Shown piece by piece: positions 7,460 to 15,612 of a stretch of DNA of 64,000 nt. Source of the DNA: Tepidibacter mesophilus (GTDB lineage Bacteria > Bacillota > Clostridia > Peptostreptococcales > Peptostreptococcaceae); assembly GCF_002724055.1 (NCBI RefSeq), contig NZ_BDQY01000004.1:1-64000 (forward strand), written 5' to 3'. A program made the position numbers and the translations under genes. Numbering within the stretch: the first letter of the stretch is position 1; each line of letters opens with the position of its first letter. Under the pieces are notes generated by a model. It was given only the letters and a program-made list of their open reading frames with translations. It made no database searches and was not told the origin of the DNA.

Positions 7460-8272
7460 TTATCTCTTTTTATTCCAATTATCATTTGAATATTTCTCAT
7501 ACAACTGTTTTGCAATTTCTATTTCATAATCAGATAGCTCATCTTCATATATTTCTATATTAAAATGTTGCTCTAATCCTTTAATTATATTTTTCTCTAA
7601 AGTATTTATATCTACTTTTTTTCCTAATTCATTTTCTATTCCTGTAGCTTTTTTTACTGTTATTTTCTTTAACTTTTCTTTCTTTGACTCATCTATTTTC
7701 ATTATAGAAATTAGTTTATCTACATTAAAATCTAATACTATAGATCCATGTTGAAGAATTATTCCTTCCTTTCTAGTTTGTGCACTTCCAACTACCTTTT
7801 TATTATTTATACTTATTTCATAATGAGACTTAGAGTTAAAACACACAGAGCTTTTACCATTGTTTATATCTTTATCAGCTCGTGTTAATGGGTCCACATC
7901 AATACCGCTCATTTTGAGTCCATTTGCAAGCCCTTCACTTATATATCTGTACGTTTGCATTATTCCTCCATACATCAATGGATTCTTTTCACCTACAACA
8001 ATACTATATGTAAGCTCATTATCATGTAAAACTGCCCTTCCTCCTGTTGTTCTTCTGACAAAATCAACTCCCAATTCCTTGCACACGTTTATATCTATTT
8101 CTTCTTCCATTTTCTGAAAGTAACCTATACTAATACAAGCCGGCTTCCAAGTATAAAATCTTATAGTAGGATCTATCTTTTCTTCTTTGTACGCTTTCAT
8201 AATAGCTTCGTCTATAGCCATGTTCATACATCCATCATATGTCGAATTTCTTATTACTCTCCACTTTTGCAC
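7460..8272 (-). CDS. lipM: LipM-type octanoyltransferase (lipoyl assembly)
   Basis: This 270-residue protein of the BPL/LplA/LipB superfamily is close in pattern to Bacillus LipM, which moves octanoate from octanoyl-ACP to the lipoyl-domain lysine of GcvH. It has RRTTGGRAVLHDNELTYS (residues 73-90), the SSVCF motif with Cys144 where LipM has its catalytic Cys, and KVVGSAQTRKEGIILQHGS. Lipoate ligases of the LplA type lack that Cys as nucleophile, so transferase is preferred. It starts with GTG directly behind the upstream stop, with RBS GAGGTGA overlapping the end of the previous gene. The gcvH gene four genes upstream is the obvious acceptor. Confidence 0.8.
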   Translation of the reverse strand: MQKWRVIRNSTYDGCMNMAIDEAIMKAYKEEKIDPTIRFYTWKPACISIGYFQKMEEEIDINVCKELGVDFVRRTTGGRAVLHDNELTYSIVVGEKNPLMYGGIMQTYRYISEGLANGLKMSGIDVDPLTRADKDINNGKSSVCFNSKSHYEISINNKKVVGSAQTRKEGIILQHGSIVLDFNVDKLISIMKIDESKKEKLKKITVKKATGIENELGKKVDINTLEKNIIKGLEQHFNIEIYEDELSDYEIEIAKQLYEKYSNDNWNKKR

Positions 8273-9229
8273 TTATATCACCTCTATATTCATTCCAAGC
8301 TCTGATATGGCTTTTAAGCATTCTTTATCTGTTAGCTGTCTAGAATAATTATATATAGTTCCTCCAGGCCTTTCATTATAGTATGGTCTGTTGCAGTCTT
8401 TACATCCAGATATTAAAAAAGGTATACCTCTTCTAATCATATCATTTTCTTTACTTTTTATATTTTTTATCTCTTTTAGTTCTCGATTTAAGAACTTAAA
8501 ATCTTCTTTTTTATGTCCGCACTTGATTAAGTATGTCATAAGTTGAACCTTTCTATAATCTTGTATATTGGGCTGTTTTGCATTTTCAAGCTTAGTTCCT
8601 TTTATAGGAGTAAATGCAAATAAACTTATAGTCACGTTATTATTCATTAAATCATAATATAAATAAAATATATCTTCATGACTTTCTCCAAGCCCTGCTA
8701 TTATATGAGTACTTATTTTCCCTTTATATTTATTTGCCATTTTTTTTATAAATTCAACTTTTCTATCAAAATTATTCCCCTTTATATTTTCGTATAGCTC
8801 TTTATTTGCGGCATCTATTGCAAGACCTATCTTATCTACCCCAATATCAAATAACTCTTTAATATCATGTTCAGTTTCAACCTTTGCTGATAAAGATATA
8901 GGAAATTCAATACCTGATTTTATATATTTGATAAACTCTTTTGAGTCTTTTAGTGCTTCATTTGTCCCCATAGATTGAATACAAATTCGTTTTATATTTC
9001 CCATCTTATAATCTAATAAGGATGTTAGTATATCATCCTTACTAAACTTCGGCCAAAGCACCCTAGAAAGTTTATCCTTTCTAGATTTACTCTCTACTGA
9101 TTGAGAACAAAACGCACATTTATTGCCACATCCATTTCCAATCATTATATAAGCAGTAGTAGGTTTTATCTCCATAGTAGCATTAACCAACCCAAGTTCA
9201 ATAGCACTTCCATAAGATAGATTTATCAT
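8273..9229 (-). CDS. BioB-like radical SAM protein, likely lipoyl synthase subunit (LipS1/LipS2 type)
   Basis: A 318-residue radical-SAM protein with Cys34, Cys38 and Cys41 (CGNKCAFC) for the 4Fe-4S/SAM cluster. A TIM-barrel pattern follows (KRICIQSMG, SLSAKVET, GLAIDAANKELYE, STHIIAGLGE). A second Cys site near the C-terminus (GCKDCNRPYYNERPGG) could hold an auxiliary cluster that donates sulfur. It resembles biotin-synthase-related radical SAM proteins of unknown function and the LipS1/LipS2 pair reported as the lipoyl synthase of Thermococcus. It overlaps the preceding radical-SAM gene by ATGA, so the two are translationally coupled, and lipM begins one base after its stop. Which of the two subunits it is I cannot say. 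The assignment is inference from family and context. Confidence 0.7.
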   Translation of the reverse strand: MINLSYGSAIELGLVNATMEIKPTTAYIMIGNGCGNKCAFCSQSVESKSRKDKLSRVLWPKFSKDDILTSLLDYKMGNIKRICIQSMGTNEALKDSKEFIKYIKSGIEFPISLSAKVETEHDIKELFDIGVDKIGLAIDAANKELYENIKGNNFDRKVEFIKKMANKYKGKISTHIIAGLGESHEDIFYLYYDLMNNNVTISLFAFTPIKGTKLENAKQPNIQDYRKVQLMTYLIKCGHKKEDFKFLNRELKEIKNIKSKENDMIRRGIPFLISGCKDCNRPYYNERPGGTIYNYSRQLTDKECLKAISELGMNIEVI

Positions 9230-10092
9230 AATACACAACACCTTTCTAGCTTTTGTATATTACATTTTATATTCACAGCTTCTTCTACAGCTTCTTTAGA
9301 TGGCATTACTATATTGTTTATTCCACTCAGTACAGCCATTTTATCTAATTGCTTTCTATACTTACCTCTTGGTCTCATACACCCTAAGTTTATGTTTATA
9401 TCTGGGAATTTCATTCTAGCTTCACATATAATATCTATTACCTCTTCTATTTTAGGTGGTTGAATTTTTTCAAAGTACGTTCCCTTAGTTGGAATTAAAA
9501 CTATAAATGTTATACTATCTGGTTTTTGAGTTTCTAAATATTCTAAAGCATCGTACTCTCCTTTTATTTTACCTGAGTCTATGCCTATACATATATGAGG
9601 AACTACTCTAGTATATTTTTTTAATATTTCATATGATTTTATATAATCTTCTTTTTTCTTATCTATTTTATATACATTTCTTATAGTTTCGTCGTTCAAT
9701 ATAATATCGAATGATGCTACATCTATATACTCAGCTATTTTTCCCACATCTAATTCATCCATAAGCCCTAAATGAGCATTAATTTTATATCCCTTATTTT
9801 TTAGCATCTTAATATTTTTTAAATGATTTATAATCGGTACATCCCCATCAAAAGAGCATCCTCCACTAATCAAAAAGCTATCAATATTCCTATTCTTCAT
9901 CTTTTCGTCTATCTCATTTATATCTGTCATATTTTTAAGATAATGCCCATTGCAGTGAGCACATTTTAGACTGCACTGATTTCCTGTAGTCGTAACAGCT
10001 AATGTCTTATTTGGATATGAAAATATAATATCTTTTCCAAAGTTATTTTCTTTAATTTTAAGAGCTTCAATCATTTTCTCTTCAAGTTTCAT
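9226..10092 (-). CDS. Radical SAM protein, likely second lipoyl synthase subunit (LipS1/LipS2 type)
   Basis: A 288-residue radical-SAM protein with Cys40, Cys44 and Cys47 (CSLKCAHC). Later stretches SFLISGGCSFDGD, INAHLGLMDE, ASFDIILND and VPHICIGIDSG fit a BioB/LipA-like barrel. The GCMRPRGKYRKQLDK region and a C-terminal Cys pair (ERCCVL), together with the earlier Cys, could support an auxiliary cluster. It is translationally coupled to the next radical-SAM gene and lies one base from the acsV stop. With LipM and GcvH nearby, sulfur insertion into octanoyl-GcvH is the most economical role. A biotin-related or unknown modification is the alternative. Confidence 0.68.
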   Translation of the reverse strand: MKLEEKMIEALKIKENNFGKDIIFSYPNKTLAVTTTGNQCSLKCAHCNGHYLKNMTDINEIDEKMKNRNIDSFLISGGCSFDGDVPIINHLKNIKMLKNKGYKINAHLGLMDELDVGKIAEYIDVASFDIILNDETIRNVYKIDKKKEDYIKSYEILKKYTRVVPHICIGIDSGKIKGEYDALEYLETQKPDSITFIVLIPTKGTYFEKIQPPKIEEVIDIICEARMKFPDININLGCMRPRGKYRKQLDKMAVLSGINNIVMPSKEAVEEAVNIKCNIQKLERCCVL

Positions 10093-10093
10093 A

Positions 10094-12025
10094 CTAGCAC
10101 CCCAATAATTGTTTTACACTAGGAAATTTTTCTATATTAGTATGTGGTAAAAAACAAGCTGATATAAACTCATCCATGTAACTTGGATAAACACTAAGCT
10201 CTACGTAAGTCATAGAATCTGAACATTCCTCAAGCTTATATCTTGCATCCTCACTAGTTAAAGCAAGATAACATCCCATTAAAGAACTGTTTCCTATATA
10301 TGAATATTTCGTTTTATCTATGTCCGGAAGCATACCTATTAATATAGATTTTTCTATATTCAAGCTACTTCCTATCCCTCCAGCTATTAATACTTTGTCT
10401 ATCATGTCAAAATCCATTCCTAAACTTTCAACTAGTGTAATTATTCCCGAATACACAGCTCCCTTTGCCCTTATAAAACTATCTATATCTACTTCTGTTA
10501 TAGTTATATCAGATTCTATATCGTAATCTTCTTTAAATGCAAGTACATATTCTCCTATTCCATGTTCATTAAATCTTATTCTATTAGAATTTATATTTTT
10601 GTTTATTTTTCCTCTTCTATCTATAATATTATTTATAAGCATTTCTGCTATTAAATCTATTATTCCAGAACCACATATTCCCTGTGGATTATCATTTGCT
10701 ATTATGCTTAGGTTTGGCTTCAATGTATTTTTATCTATTTTGATTTTCTCAATAGCACCACTTGATGCTCTCATTCCACAACTTATCTCTCCACCTTCAA
10801 ACGCCGGTCCAGCAGAGCAAGCACATGTCATTAAATAATCTTTATTTCCAAATACTATTTCTCCATTCGTTCCCAAATCTATGAATAAAACATTATCATC
10901 AGATGACCAAATTCCTGATGATAATACACCTGCTGTAATGTCACCACCTACATAACTTGCAACACAAGGAGTTATATATATATATGCATCACTATTAATT
11001 TCGATTTCAAGTTCTTTAGCTTGCATATAAGGAGATTTTGAAAATGCTGGTATATAAGGTTCCATTCTCAAATAATCCGGATATACATTCAAAAGTAAAT
11101 GCGTCATCGTTGTATTTCCACCAGCTACAAGTGCTACAATATCATTTTTATCAATGCCCAACTCATTGTACATATTTTTCAAAATAGGATTTATAGTTTC
11201 ATGTATTATGGCTTTATTTAATTTTTTAAGACCATCATTTTTAGTTGAATATATAATCCTATTTATAACATCTGCACCATACTTTATTTGAGCATTTCCA
11301 GAAGAAGCTTTAGCAACTATTTTCCCTTTACACAAATCAACTATACATGCTGCTACAGATGTCGTTCCTATATCTAGTGCAATTCCATAAAACTTATCGG
11401 TTGTATCACCTTCTTCTATATTCACTATATTAGTAACATTATTTTCTTTTGGTATATGAGTTATTGTAACTTTAAAGTTCCCTTTTCTCAACGTACTAGG
11501 AACCTTTCTTATAGTTTCTAACTTACAGGTTATTTTTTCATATCCAAAATTATGTCTTAAATGCCTTTTTATTCTATCAAAATCAGATATATTATCATCA
11601 AGATTTGGTAATTCTATATTTACATAGTCTTTTCTAACATATGATTTAAACTCCATGTTATTATTAGATATTAATTCTTTACAATTTTTAAGTAGTTTCT
11701 TGTATGCGTCACTAGAAGAATCTTCTATTTTCATTTTATTCATAGAAGATGATAATTTACTAGGTACTTCTACTTGTATATCTTCTATAACCTTACTATT
11801 ACACGCTAATACATATCCATTATTACACTCTTCATCCGTTATATGAGTAGTTTTTTTAGTATCTACTCTTCCATTTATAATCTTTACTTTACATTTTCCG
11901 CAGGATACATTTCCGTTACAAGGTGCATCTATAAAAACATTTGCTTTTCTAGCTACTTCAAGTAAATTATCTTTATATTCACAGATAACTTCTATATTTT
12001 TTGGCATAAATTTTACCTTTATCAC
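10094..12025 (-). CDS. acsV: Reductive activator of corrinoid Fe-S protein (RACo / AcsV, ASKHA ATPase)
   Basis: This 643-residue protein has an N-terminal 2Fe-2S ferredoxin domain (Cys36, Cys42, Cys45 and Cys75; APCNGNVSCGKC), a linker, and a large C-terminal DUF4445/ASKHA domain (YGIALDIGTTSVAACIVD, VAGGNTTMTHLL, LFIDLGTNGEIVFG, VLIAGGIGSSLN). RACo proteins use ATP to push an electron onto Co(II) of the corrinoid/iron-sulfur protein, returning it to the methyl-accepting Co(I) state. That partner, AcsCD, is encoded upstream. The start is GTG, seven bases after GGAGGG; a TTG further up overlaps that RBS and is rejected. A terminator-like hairpin sits between gcvH and this gene. Confidence 0.92.
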   Translation of the reverse strand: MIKVKFMPKNIEVICEYKDNLLEVARKANVFIDAPCNGNVSCGKCKVKIINGRVDTKKTTHITDEECNNGYVLACNSKVIEDIQVEVPSKLSSSMNKMKIEDSSSDAYKKLLKNCKELISNNNMEFKSYVRKDYVNIELPNLDDNISDFDRIKRHLRHNFGYEKITCKLETIRKVPSTLRKGNFKVTITHIPKENNVTNIVNIEEGDTTDKFYGIALDIGTTSVAACIVDLCKGKIVAKASSGNAQIKYGADVINRIIYSTKNDGLKKLNKAIIHETINPILKNMYNELGIDKNDIVALVAGGNTTMTHLLLNVYPDYLRMEPYIPAFSKSPYMQAKELEIEINSDAYIYITPCVASYVGGDITAGVLSSGIWSSDDNVLFIDLGTNGEIVFGNKDYLMTCACSAGPAFEGGEISCGMRASSGAIEKIKIDKNTLKPNLSIIANDNPQGICGSGIIDLIAEMLINNIIDRRGKINKNINSNRIRFNEHGIGEYVLAFKEDYDIESDITITEVDIDSFIRAKGAVYSGIITLVESLGMDFDMIDKVLIAGGIGSSLNIEKSILIGMLPDIDKTKYSYIGNSSLMGCYLALTSEDARYKLEECSDSMTYVELSVYPSYMDEFISACFLPHTNIEKFPSVKQLLGC

Positions 12026-12038
12026 TTTATATCCCTCC

Positions 12039-12073
12039 AAAAAACACTTCCCCAGGAAAGCCCTAGGGAAGTT
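12039..12073 (-). terminator. Intra-operon terminator-like hairpin between gcvH and acsV
   Basis: On the minus strand ACTTCCCTAGG pairs with CCTGGGGAAGT, followed by GTTTTTTGG. The RBS of acsV (GGAGGG) starts right after the T-run. It probably lowers expression of the downstream maturation genes relative to acsB and gcvH. Confidence 0.7.
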
Positions 12074-12084
12074 TATTTTTTTAT

Positions 12085-12459
12085 TTATGCTAAAGCCGTC
12101 TCATAATCATTAGAATCTAATAATTCATCCAACTCAGACATATCTTTTATTTTAATTTTTACAATCCATGCATCATATGCATTCTCATTCATATATTCTG
12201 GCTCATCATCTAATTTTTCATTAACTTCTAAGACTTCACCTGATATAGGAGCTAATAAATCAGATGCTACCTTTGAAGATTCAACTACTCCAAATTCTTC
12301 TCCTTTTTCTATTTCATCTTCTATTTCTGGCATCTCAACAAATAGGATTTCACCCAATTGATCTTGAGCATAATCAGTAATTCCTATATAAGCTTCGTCT
12401 CCTTCTATTTTTACCCAAGTATGATTCTTAGTATATTTTAAAGCAGATGGATAATTCAT
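12085..12459 (-). CDS. gcvH: Glycine cleavage system H protein (lipoyl carrier)
   Basis: A 124-residue single lipoyl domain. The modified lysine is Lys63 in GVVESSKVASDLLAPISGEV. The N-terminal YTKNHTWVKIEGDEAYIGITDYAQ and the C-terminal WIVKIKI are typical, with usual family length. It carries the aminomethyl arm of glycine cleavage or synthesis. No P- or T-protein gene is in the window, but dihydrolipoyl dehydrogenase (lpdA) is in the same operon, and lipM plus two radical-SAM genes lie downstream for its lipoylation. Clustering with acsB suggests glycine/one-carbon exchange with methylene-THF. Confidence 0.95.
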   Translation of the reverse strand: MNYPSALKYTKNHTWVKIEGDEAYIGITDYAQDQLGEILFVEMPEIEDEIEKGEEFGVVESSKVASDLLAPISGEVLEVNEKLDDEPEYMNENAYDAWIVKIKIKDMSELDELLDSNDYETALA

Positions 12460-12471
12460 TCATATACCCCC

Positions 12472-14601
12472 TTACATAACTTCTTCCATTTGTAATGCAG
12501 GATGACCTTTTTCTTCTAAGAATGCTAATACATCTTCAGACTCAGTAGCTATAGTTTCATCACATATCATATCTGTGAAATTTTCTACTCCATATAATTC
12601 TTTAGCAGTAGCATCTAATTTTTCTCTTACATAATCTTTTAATTCTTTTGGCATCCATACTATTCTTCTTGTTCCTTCTTCAGCTGCTACGAACTTCTTA
12701 GATGAAATAAACTGTCTACCATGACCCATGAATCCTGGAGTTTGAACTCCCCCTCCTGTCATAGATGCAAGTTCTCCAAATGTCATTCCAAGAGGTGTTA
12801 TTCCTCCATGCTCTCTATTAACTATTACAAGTCCATTAGCTTCTGGCATTATTCCACAGATACATTCGAAACATCCACAAGAAGTCATAGGATCTTCCAT
12901 TATACTATAAAGAGTAACTCTGTCTACTGCGCCTTGAGAAATTTGAGATACTGTTTCATTAACAGCACTCCAAACTCCAGTTCTTTCATCTTCAACTCCA
13001 TCTTTTGGTACTGGCTGACAAGGTCCTGTAGGATCTAATTCCTTAGTAGCCTTAGCATCTAGCCAACTTACAGCTCCGCAAAGACCTAGTCTTTCTGGAG
13101 TTACTATACATACATGAGCTGGCGCAAATGACTGACATAGGTTACAAGAATAGAAATCATTTACACTCTCATCCGTTAATGATGCAAGTCTTGCATCTCT
13201 TGCTTCATATTTTGCTGTAGCATACTTTCCTTTAAGTTCTGATACTTTTTCTGGATCAGTTATTATAGTTACTTGACACTTATCAACAACAGATGCAAAT
13301 TCATCCATCATTTTAGCATACAAAACTTCTCCTATATGATTTAATCTAAATCCTTTATCATGAGCATCTTTACCTATTCTTATCCAAGTTATATCTCTTT
13401 GACCTACATGCATTACACCTTCAATATAGTTCATAAAGTAATGAATACGTCTTTCAAGTACAGGTTCGAAATCATCTTGCATATTTTTACCAGCAACTTC
13501 TACTAATACAGCAAGAGGTAATCTTCCTGGAGCCTGTTGTATTGTATCTGTATCAGCTCCTATTATTTCAATTTTATGGTCTTCAATTTCAGAAAGCTCT
13601 CTTTTTAAAACTAATTCCCAAGACTCAGTTTTTCCTCCACCAAATTCTGCAAACATATCGCCTTTTCTGATTCTTTCTCCTTCAAATGCGGCTGCAAAAG
13701 ATACAGGTATAGGAATTTCAGTTATTTTTATCTTTATTCCTCTAGCTTCAAGTGATGTAGCTACAAATTTATCATAATCTTTTTGAGTTAATAATCTAGT
13801 TGGAACTTCAAATACATCTTGATCTGTTATGACAGGGAATCCTAAAGCTATAGCTCCTGCTCCACAAGATACAACAAGCTCACTTAACGGTCCAAATGCA
13901 TTTACAAATGCCGGAACTCTATTTAATGTATAGTCTAATAATGCTGGTAGGTTTCCTGGCTCTAATGCACCGAATATAAGCGCTGCTCTAACCGCTACAG
14001 ATACAACGTGTATTACAGATGTAACATCGTATCCTAAAGGTATTACCCTTAAATCAAGACCCATCTTAACATCTGCTTCTATAGCTTGATCTATAACCTT
14101 ACCAACCAAGAATGTTAAAAGCCCCTTAGATTGATAATCTTTTATAACCTTTGCTGCCGTTTCAGCATCAGGACACTCTCCTAATACAACTGCGACGCCA
14201 GGTATATCTCCTGTAACTAGAGGAACTCCTAGGGAACGGATTATAGGGTCACTTATATGTCCCGCACATGGTGCTTCATAAGGAGTCTCTATAGTAGAGT
14301 ATTTTATAGCTTCTATAACTTCAGCTGCAACAGCAGTTCCAAGACCTGCATTAAGTCCATTTTCTAAGTTTTCTTTTTCTTCTCCTATTAAACTTTTAAC
14401 AACTTCCAATGCCTTTTTAAGATCAGCTAAACTTTGCATTTTAAGTCCAGTAGCTGCATATATAACTGGAAGTGAGTATGCAGTATCAGGAAAAGCAACT
14501 TTATGATCGATTCCTTTTTCTTCTATACTTTTATTTAAGAAATCAGTAGCTGCTTCTAAAGCTTGATTAGATCCTGTAAATATAGTTTTAAATAAACTCA
14601 T
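12472..14601 (-). CDS. acsB: Acetyl-CoA synthase catalytic subunit (CODH/ACS beta)
   Basis: The 709-residue protein condenses CO, a methyl group from the corrinoid protein and CoA into acetyl-CoA. The A-cluster cysteines are visible: CNLC with two further Cys in SFAPAHVC and LGLCGAVSW, and the SCGCFECICG motif. Together they bind the 4Fe-4S cluster and the two nickel ions. The full N-terminal domain that docks CODH and lines the CO tunnel is present (about residues 1-310), as in bacterial rather than archaeal enzymes. It lies between acsE and gcvH with short gaps. RBS is GGGGGA. Length is close to the Moorella enzyme (729 residues). Confidence 0.97.
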   Translation of the reverse strand: MSLFKTIFTGSNQALEAATDFLNKSIEEKGIDHKVAFPDTAYSLPVIYAATGLKMQSLADLKKALEVVKSLIGEEKENLENGLNAGLGTAVAAEVIEAIKYSTIETPYEAPCAGHISDPIIRSLGVPLVTGDIPGVAVVLGECPDAETAAKVIKDYQSKGLLTFLVGKVIDQAIEADVKMGLDLRVIPLGYDVTSVIHVVSVAVRAALIFGALEPGNLPALLDYTLNRVPAFVNAFGPLSELVVSCGAGAIALGFPVITDQDVFEVPTRLLTQKDYDKFVATSLEARGIKIKITEIPIPVSFAAAFEGERIRKGDMFAEFGGGKTESWELVLKRELSEIEDHKIEIIGADTDTIQQAPGRLPLAVLVEVAGKNMQDDFEPVLERRIHYFMNYIEGVMHVGQRDITWIRIGKDAHDKGFRLNHIGEVLYAKMMDEFASVVDKCQVTIITDPEKVSELKGKYATAKYEARDARLASLTDESVNDFYSCNLCQSFAPAHVCIVTPERLGLCGAVSWLDAKATKELDPTGPCQPVPKDGVEDERTGVWSAVNETVSQISQGAVDRVTLYSIMEDPMTSCGCFECICGIMPEANGLVIVNREHGGITPLGMTFGELASMTGGGVQTPGFMGHGRQFISSKKFVAAEEGTRRIVWMPKELKDYVREKLDATAKELYGVENFTDMICDETIATESEDVLAFLEEKGHPALQMEEVM

Positions 14602-14636
14602 GTTTCTATCCCCCTAAATAATTTATTTTAAATCTC

Positions 14637-15422
14637 TTATAACTCTAAATAAGAATCAGCGTATAATATATTCTCTTTTATTACATCACATGATTTTATT
14701 GTATTTGTAAGTTCTTTATCACACGGATTTATTATAGCTGAAGTAAATCCATTTGCCATAGCCATTGCTAAGAAAGCTGAATCAAGTATAGGTCTTATAT
14801 GTTTTGGTGCACCATTCGATACATTAGAAAGTCCTCCAGTAGTTTTAAGTCCCATTTCAGTCATCATTCTTATTGCTTCTAAAACTTCCATTTGCTTATC
14901 TTGCATACCTTTTATCACAAGACATAATGGATCAAATAATATATCTTCAGGATCCATTCCAAGCATCATACCTTTTTCAAGTAATTCTGTACAATAACCC
15001 ATACGTTCATCATTATCTCTTGGGATACCTTCTTTAGCACATAAGGCAATACACATTGCATCATATTCTGCTGCTAAATCTAAAAGATCAATTCTAGGTC
15101 CTGCATCAGCAGAGTTTACAAGTGGTTTTCCATTTTCTCTATTATAAACCTTAAGACCTGCTTCTATAGCTTTTTTATTAGCTGTATCTAATGCTATTGG
15201 TATATTGTTGAAATTTTCTTGAATTAATTTAACTCCCCAAGTCATTAATTCTTCTCCATTTCTTTCAGCTGGTCCTATGTTAAAATCTATATAATGAGCT
15301 CCTGCATCTATCTGCTCTTTAGCTCTTTTTAAAATTGGCTCAGGATTTTTTTCTTCTAGCGCTTTTCTTATACTTGGTGAAATGCAGTGAATTCTTTCTC
15401 CTATTATCATGAATTTTCCCAT
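14637..15422 (-). CDS. acsE: Methyl-THF:corrinoid/iron-sulfur protein methyltransferase
   Basis: The 261-residue TIM-barrel enzyme (pterin-binding/DHPS-like fold) moves the methyl of 5-methyl-THF to the cobalt of AcsCD. Seen: MIIGERIHCISPS at the start, GAHYIDFNIGPAERNG (pterin-binding Asp/Asn), VNSADAGPRIDLLDLAAEY, and GLSNVSNGAPKH with conserved Asn residues. The start is ATG after AGGGGG. A 190-base spacer separates it from acsC upstream and contains a family 2 repeat and an extra GC hairpin, unlike the tight spacing elsewhere in the operon. Confidence 0.95.
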   Translation of the reverse strand: MGKFMIIGERIHCISPSIRKALEEKNPEPILKRAKEQIDAGAHYIDFNIGPAERNGEELMTWGVKLIQENFNNIPIALDTANKKAIEAGLKVYNRENGKPLVNSADAGPRIDLLDLAAEYDAMCIALCAKEGIPRDNDERMGYCTELLEKGMMLGMDPEDILFDPLCLVIKGMQDKQMEVLEAIRMMTEMGLKTTGGLSNVSNGAPKHIRPILDSAFLAMAMANGFTSAIINPCDKELTNTIKSCDVIKENILYADSYLEL

Positions 15423-15448
15423 TAATAATTACCCCCTTTTTTATATGA

Positions 15449-15468
15449 AGGAAGGGTAAACCCTTCCT
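15449..15468 (-). other. GC-rich hairpin in the acsC-acsE spacer
   Basis: The perfect palindrome AGGAAGGGTAAACCCTTCCT lies 30 bases upstream of the acsE start. The run of T follows on the plus strand only, so it is not a terminator for the operon. It might be an RNase processing or stability hairpin. Confidence 0.5.
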
Positions 15469-15526
15469 ACTTTTTCTTACTAAGAAATTGTAAAATTTCC
15501 GTTTTCTAGATAACCTATTGAAAGAG

Positions 15527-15612
15527 CTAAACTTGCAACTATTTTGCTCAACGGAGCCCGTAGGGATCGTTGGGTACATTAGTCAGTGCGTAGCACTAGA
15601 CGAATTTTTTTA
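15527..15612 (-). repeat. Family 2 structured repeat, copy b
   Basis: Read on the minus strand it begins right after the acsC stop: AAATTCGTCTAGTGCTACGC, then ACTGACTAATG and CCCAACGATCCCTACGGG. Hairpin 1 here is perfect (AGTGC TAC GCACT) and hairpin 2 is CAACG / CGTTG closing a CCC TA CGGG inner stem. It sits inside the Wood-Ljungdahl operon. Confidence 0.85.

Noticed and set aside
12721-13038. Plus-strand frame of 105 codons inside acsB
   Set aside because: Antisense shadow of a highly conserved enzyme gene; Ser/His-rich composition is typical of the reverse strand of codon-biased DNA.
15340-15579. Minus-strand frame of 79 codons overlapping the 5' end of acsE
   Set aside because: No ribosome binding site of its own, wrong frame for acsE, and most of it lies in the repeat-bearing spacer.
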